Source: Deltaproteobacteria bacterium
Lineage (GTDB): Bacteria; Bdellovibrionota_C; UBA2361; J135
Length of the DNA: 64,000 nt
Reading direction: 5' to 3'
Assembly: GCA_020635175.1 (NCBI GenBank)
Contig: JACKAH010000003.1
Span: forward strand, 77,742 to 141,741
The notes beneath the pieces were generated by a model that saw nothing but the letters and a program-made list of their open reading frames with translations, made no database searches and was not told the origin of the DNA. Position numbers and translations under genes: made by a program. Every line of letters begins with the position of its first letter. Position 1 is the first letter of the stretch. Below, in pieces: positions 34,825 to 42,249 of this stretch.

Positions 34825-35685
34825 ATGGCAGTTACCATTGGTAATAACATCGCGTCTCTGACAGCTCAACGAAGATTAGGATCTTCTACTGAAAAACTTC
34901 AGAGCACCTACGAAAAACTAAGCTCAGGTCAACGTATTAACAAAGCATCAGACGATGCTGCGGGTTTAGCGATTGCAGACTCATTAAGAGCGGACTCGCG
35001 AATCGCCCAAGTGGCAATCCGTAATGCGAATGACGGTATATCAGTAACGAACATCGCTGACTCAGCATTAGGTGAGATCGGTAACGTTCTTACTCGTATG
35101 GCGGAACTAGCTGAACAATCTGCAAACGGTGTACTTAGTGTAACTCAGCGTTCTGCGCTAGCTACTGAATTTGGTGCACTTGCTTCGGAAATCGAGCGTA
35201 TCGCTGTTACAACTACGTTTAACGGTGTAAACTTGCTTTCTGGTGGAGCTAGTATTGCCTTCCAGGTAGGTTTCGATAGTCAGTCGACATCACAAATTTC
35301 ATATAACGGAGTACAAGGAACTCTTGCAGCTTTAGGGCTTGCATCTTCAGGTTCTTCGTCTCTAAACTTTTCTATTAACGCTTCAACAGCTGCTGCAGGT
35401 CAAAGTGCCTCAGTGAACGCTCTTGATGCGGTTAAAGCAGCGATTAACTCGCTTACTTCTACTCGAGGTACGCTAGGTGCTGCTTCTACTCGACTAAGTG
35501 TGGCAATCAACAACCTGACTGTTGCGAGAGAGAACTTCCTATCTGCGGAATCTCGAATTCGTGACGTAGACGTTGCTGCAGAAGCTGCTGAGTTAACACG
35601 ACTCACAATTCTACAGCAGGCAGGTGCTGCGGTTCTGACTCAGGCGAATCAGCAACCAACACTAGCATTGTCACTATTATCATAA
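34825..35685 (+). CDS. fliC: Flagellin (copy 2)
   Basis: 286 residues, the same length as copy 1 and collinear with it, including the short middle (INASTAAAGQSA shared). Ends show NIASLTAQRRLGSSTEKLQ and SAESRIRDVDVAAEAAELTRLTILQQAG. Clearly a tandem duplicate that has diverged. Strong AGGAGGA ribosome binding site and its own sigma-28-like promoter. Whether both are in one filament cannot be told from sequence. Confidence 0.97.
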   Translation: MAVTIGNNIASLTAQRRLGSSTEKLQSTYEKLSSGQRINKASDDAAGLAIADSLRADSRIAQVAIRNANDGISVTNIADSALGEIGNVLTRMAELAEQSANGVLSVTQRSALATEFGALASEIERIAVTTTFNGVNLLSGGASIAFQVGFDSQSTSQISYNGVQGTLAALGLASSGSSSLNFSINASTAAAGQSASVNALDAVKAAINSLTSTRGTLGAASTRLSVAINNLTVARENFLSAESRIRDVDVAAEAAELTRLTILQQAGAAVLTQANQQPTLALSLLS

Positions 35686-35697
35686 ACATAATAGAAC

Positions 35698-35730
35698 GGT
35701 TGACCAGGTGGTTAAGCTACCTGGTTAACC
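35698..35730. repeat. Hairpin after flagellin 2
   Basis: GGTTGACCAGGTGG and CTACCTGGTTAACC (35698-35730) pair over about 14 bp including G-T pairs, with a 5-base loop. It begins a dozen bases after the stop, so it is part of the mRNA 3' end. The rest of the 260-base gap to the next gene has further short inverted repeats (around 35816-35852) before the terminator, and no gene. Confidence 0.6.
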
Positions 35731-35870
35731 AAAGCTTGATACGCAAACTATCGAGCTGCACTTGAGTCTAAGAGTTAACAAGTTTCGTTCCTCGTAAGAG
35801 GTGCTCGAAAACATCCGATGGTACATGTCTTCCGTGAAGGATGTGGACCATCAACCTCGCTAACTGCTTA

Positions 35871-35929
35871 TGGACTCTGGATTTGAGACACATGGGGCGA
35901 GTGTTTTAAATTCCAGGGTCCATTTTTTT
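35871..35929 (+). terminator. Intrinsic terminator of flagellin 2
   Basis: TGGACTCTGGATTT (35871-35884) pairs with AAATTCCAGGGTCCA (35908-35922) with one bulge; seven T (35923-35929) follow. It lies directly before the HDOD-GAF gene, so that gene should have a separate or read-through transcript. Confidence 0.85.
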
Positions 35930-35945
35930 ATGGTACTACTGAATA

Positions 35946-37415
35946 ATGAGCGAAGCAGAAACCATAGAAGAGATCTTAAATAAGCTTCATCCTAGAGGCG
36001 ATTATCCAACACCTAAAGCATTAGCAGAAAGCGTAAAAGTTTTAGTCAACGACCCTCTAGCAACATTTAGAAAACCTGCTCATCTGATTCTTAACGATCC
36101 TATTCTGGCACTAAGGGCTATCTCTGTAACTAACAGTACAGTTTATTTGAGAAGCGCACCTAAGATTATCTTGTCGCAAGCCTTATCAAATGTCGGTTTA
36201 AAAAAGATACCTGAGATTGTTGGATCAACTTCAAGAGTAGATTCCTACAGTAACTTTTTTGGGAATAGGGGTATCGGTGAGTACGCATTATATAGGGTTA
36301 TCTATTCCTCATTTTTGGCAGCTGAGCTATCTAGATTTTTTATCTCAGATCCACTTAGGGAAGAGTTCGCACGGATACTCTCTTCGTTAACAAATGTTGG
36401 ATATCTGGCTACTGCTGTATATGCTCCGGAAATGATAAGCGCCTCACACATGGCGAAGTATGAGACTCAGATTAGTTTTAGTGAGGCGTTTAAAAATTAT
36501 TTAGGGGTAAGCCCGCAGGACTTTTCCAAAGAATTTTCTCGTTACTGTAACGTTCCTGGAGAGCTTGTTGCGGCAGTGCCGGTAGCATTTTCGATGCCGT
36601 GGAACCGTAGTAAGACCATGCATCAAGGGGAAAAGATTTCACCCTTTGTCGATGGGGTTGCAGCAGCAGTTGCTATATCGAATCGTTTAACAGGTATTAT
36701 ATTTGAACATTCATCAAGTGATTCTATCACAGAGTTTTTAGAGCATGTTAGTCGTCGTTGTTCAGTCGATATTGAGAATCTTCAGATCTCAATTGTAAAA
36801 GCCACTAGAAGATTGATTGAAGGCTTCTTGTCATTAGGATTAGAACCTTTCTATCTATGTGATTATCTTCATATGGGTTTAATCACGGATACGGATATTA
36901 ATAACGAAACTATTAATGCCCAAGATATCTGGCCTCGTGTCCCAACTAAAGTAGGTTCGTTTGTAAATCAGATTAAGCCGATAGTACGTGGAACGTTTGA
37001 GGGTAATGAAGAATATCTAAATCATCTTTTGATGTACAATACGGTTTGCTGTCTGTACTCAGTTTTCGGAGCTGAGAGAGTTGCTTATTATGAATTTGAA
37101 GATGTTTTGAAATTGTATCCGAAGTATTATTTTGGAGAGAATTTAGAGTATAACTTAGATTCATATAGCGTGTTTCTTCAGAAAGTCGAGGGCGAGTATC
37201 ATCCTGTTGCAAAGGTTTGCAAGCGCAAGGAGCCTGTTTTTAATGGAGAATCAATTTTGACAAACGAAGCAGGAATTTTAGCATTTCCTGTTATGTCGGC
37301 TGGAAATATGCGTGGTGTTATTTATGCCGAAAGAAACTTGCGTAGGTTTCCAACAGTTTCACCTGATGAACAGATATCTCTGACACTGCTGGCTGAGATG
37401 ATGCGAGAATTGTAA
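35946..37415 (+). CDS. HDOD domain protein with C-terminal GAF-like domain
   Basis: 489 residues, no transmembrane segment. Residues about 20-240 resemble HDOD (LNDPILALRAISVTNSTVYL ... ILSQALSNVGLKKIPEIV; cf. sdPaLtarlLrlaNSa and AI..LG), the non-catalytic HD-like output domain seen in bacterial signalling. Residues about 360-489 look like a GAF domain (GILAFPVMSAGNMRGVIYAERN ... DEQISLTLLAEMM). HDOD proteins in chemotaxis and motility gene neighbourhoods are common; adjacency to flagellin suggests motility control, but it is an inference. Confidence 0.75.
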   Translation: MSEAETIEEILNKLHPRGDYPTPKALAESVKVLVNDPLATFRKPAHLILNDPILALRAISVTNSTVYLRSAPKIILSQALSNVGLKKIPEIVGSTSRVDSYSNFFGNRGIGEYALYRVIYSSFLAAELSRFFISDPLREEFARILSSLTNVGYLATAVYAPEMISASHMAKYETQISFSEAFKNYLGVSPQDFSKEFSRYCNVPGELVAAVPVAFSMPWNRSKTMHQGEKISPFVDGVAAAVAISNRLTGIIFEHSSSDSITEFLEHVSRRCSVDIENLQISIVKATRRLIEGFLSLGLEPFYLCDYLHMGLITDTDINNETINAQDIWPRVPTKVGSFVNQIKPIVRGTFEGNEEYLNHLLMYNTVCCLYSVFGAERVAYYEFEDVLKLYPKYYFGENLEYNLDSYSVFLQKVEGEYHPVAKVCKRKEPVFNGESILTNEAGILAFPVMSAGNMRGVIYAERNLRRFPTVSPDEQISLTLLAEMMREL

Positions 37416-37425
37416 CACTACTGAA

Positions 37426-39042
37426 CTAGAAGTTTTCAGTGAAGTGAAAGTATTCCTCAGGATCGATTACGGTACGATGTAGGTACCGTACATCTTTACT
37501 GGGGTGGTCAATATTGTAGTGCAGGCCTCTACTTTCTTTTCTAAGTAGGGCAGAACGAATCACTAAATCTGCAACTAGACTTAAGTTTCTAAGTTCAACT
37601 AGGTCTGAAGTGATTAAAAACTTCCAATAATATTCATCAATTTCTCTTTTAATCAGAGTGCTTCTTCTTAGAGCTCTTTCGAGGCGCTTATCACTTCTAA
37701 CAATACCTACATAGTTCCACATGCAACGTCGAATTTCTTCCCAGTTTTGCGTAACAACTACCTGCTCATCACTCGGGATTGCATCACCAGTATCCCAATG
37801 TGGGATATCGTATTCTCTGGAAAGCTTAATATAGTTCTCTCTACAGTGTTGGGCTGCTCTATGAGAAAAGACGACAGCTTCAAGCAGGGAGTTTGAGGCT
37901 AAGCGATTCGCACCGTGTAATCCGGAAGACATAGCTTCTCCTGAAACGTATAGGTTCGTTATATTTGTGGCGCTGTTTTGGTCCGTTATGACTCCACCGC
38001 AGCAATAGTGCGCTGCAGGCACAACCGGGATAGGGTCTTTTGTGATATCAAACCCAAAACTTAAACATCTTTCATAGATTGTAGGGAATCCAGATTTGAG
38101 ATGCTCGGCAGGTAAGTGAGATACATCTAAGAGAACATGCTCTTCCCCGTGTGTCTTCATTTCAAAGTCTATAGCTCGCGCAACGACGTCTCGAGGAGCA
38201 AGCTCCTTTAGCTCATGATATTGATGCATGAACTCTTCGCCATTCTGTCGACGAAGTTTCCCACCTTCGCCTCGTAGGGCTTCGGTGATTAAAAATGACT
38301 TAGCTTTTGGATGGAATAGGCAGGTTGGATGGAATTGGAAAAACTCCATATTAGCCACCGGAGCACCGGCTCTAAAACACATAGCGATACCATCACCAGA
38401 AGCTATATCTGGATTAGAGGTATAAAGATAAACCTTACCGGCACCACCTGATGCAACCATGGTGACACCAGCAACTATAGGCAGAACTTCACCTTTAGGA
38501 TTTAAAACATATGCTCCAAGCGCTCTATTATTCTTGTCGCTCTCAATTCCTAGCTTATAGGTTGTAATTAGATCGATCGCATTATAGTTGACTTTAAATT
38601 CGATATTAGGATGGGCTTCGGCTCTTTCAAGAAGTGTTGTTTGAATTTCACGCCCTGTTGCATCAGCTGCGTGATAGATTCTTCTTTTAGAATGACCACC
38701 TTCTTGATGTAGGTCGTATTGAGAGTCGGCATTTTTTGATACATCGAAATCAACACCAAGCTCGATTAGTTCTCTAACTCTTTGAGGGCCTTCAGTCACG
38801 ACGATATCAACAATCTCAGGATCGCATAGTTCATCGCCAGCAACTCTTGTGTCTTGAGCATGTAGAGAAAAGTTATCATCAGGACTTGCAACAGCAGCGA
38901 TTCCACCTTGGGCCCAGCTAGTGCTTGAGAGATTCATCTCTTTTTTGAACAGGACACAAACGGTTCCTAGATCAGCGACTTTTAAGGCAAAACTTAAGCC
39001 GGCTAAACCTCCACCAATTACAAGGAAGTCGTATCTTTCCAT
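37426..39042 (-). CDS. nadB: L-aspartate oxidase
   Basis: 538 residues. FAD-dependent first enzyme of de novo NAD synthesis, oxidising aspartate to iminoaspartate with oxygen or fumarate as acceptor. FAD-binding VIGGGLAGLSFALKVADLG near residue 8, STSWAQGGIAA, FHPTCLF, the substrate site RGEGGKLR and SGLHGANRLASNSLLEAVVF. Distinguished from succinate dehydrogenase by length and the NadB-like C-terminus. Divergent from the transglycosylase gene. Confidence 0.96.
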   Translation of the reverse strand: MERYDFLVIGGGLAGLSFALKVADLGTVCVLFKKEMNLSSTSWAQGGIAAVASPDDNFSLHAQDTRVAGDELCDPEIVDIVVTEGPQRVRELIELGVDFDVSKNADSQYDLHQEGGHSKRRIYHAADATGREIQTTLLERAEAHPNIEFKVNYNAIDLITTYKLGIESDKNNRALGAYVLNPKGEVLPIVAGVTMVASGGAGKVYLYTSNPDIASGDGIAMCFRAGAPVANMEFFQFHPTCLFHPKAKSFLITEALRGEGGKLRRQNGEEFMHQYHELKELAPRDVVARAIDFEMKTHGEEHVLLDVSHLPAEHLKSGFPTIYERCLSFGFDITKDPIPVVPAAHYCCGGVITDQNSATNITNLYVSGEAMSSGLHGANRLASNSLLEAVVFSHRAAQHCRENYIKLSREYDIPHWDTGDAIPSDEQVVVTQNWEEIRRCMWNYVGIVRSDKRLERALRRSTLIKREIDEYYWKFLITSDLVELRNLSLVADLVIRSALLRKESRGLHYNIDHPSKDVRYLHRTVIDPEEYFHFTENF

Positions 39043-39135
39043 TGAGTTGCACCTAGAGTAGATTGGAATATTGTTAAAGCTACCAATCTAAGAGACAATA
39101 TTAATGTTTTCAAAACCTAATTTCCAGTATTGGTG

Positions 39136-39732
39136 ATGAAAAAGCTGTTATTTTCTCAATCACTATTTGTCCTTCTACTAAGCCTGCCTGCATTTGCAGC
39201 TCCGATCTATGTGATAGAGCGTGCTGATGGTTCAGTGACGTTTACCTCTAGGAAGCCAGACAAAGAGAAATATTCAGTATTTAAACCTTATGAGGCTCGT
39301 TACTCGTATACGATTCGAGCTGATGGGGACAAGTTATTTCGTGACAAATACCATCGGTTAATTACCTTTGAGGCTAAGCAGGTCGGTCTTGATCCTAACT
39401 TAGTTAAGGCTGTTATACATGCTGAGTCTTCGTTTAATCCTAAGGCGAAGTCAAAGAAGGGGGCGATGGGCTTAATGCAACTTATGCCTGAAACTGCGCG
39501 TATGTTAGGGGTGAAGCATCCTTACCTTCCAGAGCAGAATATCCAGGGAGGAGTTCAGTATCTCTCACAGCTGCTCGAGCGTTACCATGGCGATCTGCAA
39601 TTGGGGCTTGCCGCGTACAATGCTGGCCCAAATGCTGTTGAGAAATATAATGGAATTCCACCATATAAAGAAACACAGGACTATGTTAAAAAGGTGTTGA
39701 ATCTGCATAGAGAATACAAACTACGCGGCTAG
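39136..39732 (+). CDS. Lytic transglycosylase (SLT family)
   Basis: 198 residues from the ATG at 39136 (TTG and GTG precede in frame). Signal peptide MKKLLFSQSLFVLLLSLPAFA, a short N-terminal DUF4124-like region (IYVIERADGSVTFTSRKP), then an SLT domain with the catalytic Glu in VIHAESSFNPKAKSKKGAMGLMQLMPETA and the AAYNAGPNAVEKY motif. Cuts periplasmic glycan strands to 1,6-anhydro ends. Two bases separate its stop from the pgsA start. Confidence 0.93.
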   Translation: MKKLLFSQSLFVLLLSLPAFAAPIYVIERADGSVTFTSRKPDKEKYSVFKPYEARYSYTIRADGDKLFRDKYHRLITFEAKQVGLDPNLVKAVIHAESSFNPKAKSKKGAMGLMQLMPETARMLGVKHPYLPEQNIQGGVQYLSQLLERYHGDLQLGLAAYNAGPNAVEKYNGIPPYKETQDYVKKVLNLHREYKLRG

Positions 39733-39734
39733 AC

Positions 39735-40307
39735 ATGATGAAATCGATTCCAAATTATCTTACATATTTAAGACTCGTTCTAATACCAATTTTCGTTTTT
39801 TTGATGGTCAATCCATCAGATGAGATGTTGTATGCAGCTACTGTTATCTTTGTGATTGCAGCAATCACAGACTATCTAGATGGGCTGATTGCCAGAAACT
39901 TAGATGCAGTAACGGAACTAGGAAAACTTTTAGACCCACTTGCAGATAAGATCTTAGTTATCTCAGCACTTGTAATGTTGGTTGCTCAGAGATCGGATGT
40001 TGATGGTGCTCCATGGGTTCCTGGCTGGATGGTTGCGCTTATATTGGCTAGAGAAGTTTGGGTTACTGGCTTAAGGGGTATCGCTGCAAACAGAGGTGTT
40101 GTAATCGCCGCAAGTAGTGGAGGAAAAGTTAAAAGTGCCCTGCAGCTAATCGCGATTTCTTGCCTGTTATTGCATTATCCGATTGATGTCCTCGGGTTTA
40201 ATATTGATTTTTCAATGGTAGGTATGAACCTTTTAATTCTATCAGTTGCTTTTTCCTTATGGTCTGCTGGTGAGTATACCTCCGAAGTTTTTAGTAAGAA
40301 TCCTTAA
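39735..40307 (+). CDS. pgsA: CDP-diacylglycerol-glycerol-3-phosphate 3-phosphatidyltransferase
   Basis: 190 residues, membrane protein that makes phosphatidylglycerol phosphate. The CDP-alcohol phosphatidyltransferase motif D-x2-D-G-x2-A-R-x8-G-x3-D-x3-D is complete in DYLDGLIARNL ... TELGKLLDPLADK. It opens MMKSIPNYLTYLRLVLIPIFV, typical of PgsA, and has about four to six hydrophobic helices. It overlaps the next gene. Confidence 0.95.
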   Translation: MMKSIPNYLTYLRLVLIPIFVFLMVNPSDEMLYAATVIFVIAAITDYLDGLIARNLDAVTELGKLLDPLADKILVISALVMLVAQRSDVDGAPWVPGWMVALILAREVWVTGLRGIAANRGVVIAASSGGKVKSALQLIAISCLLLHYPIDVLGFNIDFSMVGMNLLILSVAFSLWSAGEYTSEVFSKNP

Positions 40308-42249
40308 TCGTAGAGTAGGACCGCTTTTCTGGTTTCTATTCTGGTTAGTTCTAAATACTTTCCCGATCTTTGTCTTTGCTTGGTCCAAACCAGAGAGAAG
40401 CATCTTTCGATTCTTAGATAAGCCAGTTGAACTTGCACTAGCCTGTGCTCAGGTGATTTTGCTCTCTTGTTTTGAATACGTAATTCTAGTTGTTCTTTTA
40501 AGCCTAGTTATCAAGTTTAAGAGCAAATTGGGATTGCTTGCTCTTAAGTTAGTGACGATCTGTTACGCGATTTTGCTAGCTTCTTCTTGGTGGATGTTTT
40601 TAAAGTATAAGGTCTTTCTTCAAGGTCAGGAACTTAATCTGCTAACGTATCTGATTGATCCTGTTTCATTGTTTACTTACGTAAGTTTTAGGGATCTCAG
40701 TTTATTTCTATCGTTAACTTTACTATTTGTATTTGCCGTAAATATTTTCTTTAAGGAGATATGCAAAGTCGAGCCTAGGGTGGGGTTTAAAGCGATCGGG
40801 TTAATTCTTGTAGCTCAGGTAACGTTAATCACATTTCAAAAACTCTATTTTGATAGAGATGCTCGTTTTGCGTATGTTCAGATCTTAGCAAATTCAACTA
40901 CACCTCAAGCTGCTTTATTTGGCTTTCTCTTTGACAGAGAAGCATTTCGTGATTTTGAAACAGTCGAGCTGAATTTGGAACCTGTTAAGGACTTCCAAAT
41001 TAAGAAGGATCTGACCAAAAAGAAGATTTTTATTTTTGTAGTTGAAGCGTTAAGAGCAGATCAGATCAAACCAGATATTTCTCCAAATATCTTCAAGCTT
41101 TCTAACTCGGGCCGCTCTTATAAAAGAGCGTATGCGCAAGCGCCAGATACAGAATCAAGCTTAATGACGATTCTAACAGGCCAATACCCATTAAAGCATT
41201 GGAAAAGACGTCAAGAAGGACTGCTTCCTAAGCTTTGGTTGTATGAATTTTTTAATAGACTTGAGTACAAGACTGCACGACTAACAAGTTTTGATTGGAA
41301 GTCTATGCAGAAAACTTTTCCGATAGAAGCTTTTGACCTTTTCTCAGATCCCGCAGTTGATGGGGCAGCTGCCAAGATTGAGGCTAAGCTTCGAGGCCAG
41401 TTTGGGATTGAACCAGCTACAAATCTTAGTCCGAATACAATTATTTCAAATTTCGATAGCTATAACTTTGACTTGCTCAAAAACTGGGCGCTAACAAATA
41501 GAAGCGAGGGTCTTTTTGCTACCTTCTATACATATTCCACCCATTTCCCTTATGTTGTTGCCCCTCATAGCAAGAGCGAACTTTTAGATAAAGACAAAAC
41601 TCGAGAAACTTATTATTTCTCACGTGCTGAAAAGGATTATTACTTTAGTAGATACCAACATTCGATTCGGTACGTTGATTCTCTGATTGGGGAGTTCGTA
41701 GATTTTCTAAAGTCGAAAGAGTTATTAGATGACTCTATAATCATCATCACAGGTGATCATGGTGAAGAATTTTATGAGCATGGTAGTAGTCTTCATGTAG
41801 GTCAGTTGCATGAAGAGATTACGCATGTTCCATTCGTAATTTTTGGAGCAAACGAAATCTGTGATTTTAAGTCTACTGAAGAGCTTGTCGGGCATGTAGA
41901 TCTTGCGCCGACACTGTTTAGTTTTTTCAACTATGATAGTTATCCGGGGCATCAGGGACAAAGCCTCTGTGTAAATGACGATTCTGATCGCTTTCTGTTT
42001 GCCTCAAGTCAAGGATTTACGAGGGAGGACGCTGTTTTCTATCAGCAGTGGAAATATGTCAGAAATTACAGAGGTGAGGGGGTTAGGTTATTTAATCTAA
42101 AACGAGATCCACAAGAGTCATTAAACCTGATCAATACTGATAAAGAGATGAGAGCTCTCTTAGATGATAAGCTTAAGAGTTATCGCAATAAGCAGTTATC
42201 CTACTATGCGGACTCAAACTATTCTCAATACTATCCACCAAAGTTTTAG
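40270..42249 (+). CDS. Membrane sulfatase/alkaline-phosphatase-fold enzyme (phosphoglycerol or phosphoethanolamine transferase-like)
   Basis: About 659 residues. Roughly five N-terminal transmembrane helices (to about residue 200) precede a periplasmic sulfatase domain: IFVVEALRADQIKPDISPNI (the first metal ligand is Glu where most have Asp/Glu), a nucleophile region APDTESSLMTILTG, and the metal-binding ITGDHGEEFYEHG and LHVGQLHEEITHVPF. Related proteins add phosphoethanolamine or phosphoglycerol to lipid A or glycans. The start is uncertain: GTG 40270 is used, TTG 40246 is possible; both overlap pgsA. Converges with the radical SAM gene. Confidence 0.85.
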   Translation: MSIPPKFLVRILNRRVGPLFWFLFWLVLNTFPIFVFAWSKPERSIFRFLDKPVELALACAQVILLSCFEYVILVVLLSLVIKFKSKLGLLALKLVTICYAILLASSWWMFLKYKVFLQGQELNLLTYLIDPVSLFTYVSFRDLSLFLSLTLLFVFAVNIFFKEICKVEPRVGFKAIGLILVAQVTLITFQKLYFDRDARFAYVQILANSTTPQAALFGFLFDREAFRDFETVELNLEPVKDFQIKKDLTKKKIFIFVVEALRADQIKPDISPNIFKLSNSGRSYKRAYAQAPDTESSLMTILTGQYPLKHWKRRQEGLLPKLWLYEFFNRLEYKTARLTSFDWKSMQKTFPIEAFDLFSDPAVDGAAAKIEAKLRGQFGIEPATNLSPNTIISNFDSYNFDLLKNWALTNRSEGLFATFYTYSTHFPYVVAPHSKSELLDKDKTRETYYFSRAEKDYYFSRYQHSIRYVDSLIGEFVDFLKSKELLDDSIIIITGDHGEEFYEHGSSLHVGQLHEEITHVPFVIFGANEICDFKSTEELVGHVDLAPTLFSFFNYDSYPGHQGQSLCVNDDSDRFLFASSQGFTREDAVFYQQWKYVRNYRGEGVRLFNLKRDPQESLNLINTDKEMRALLDDKLKSYRNKQLSYYADSNYSQYYPPKF

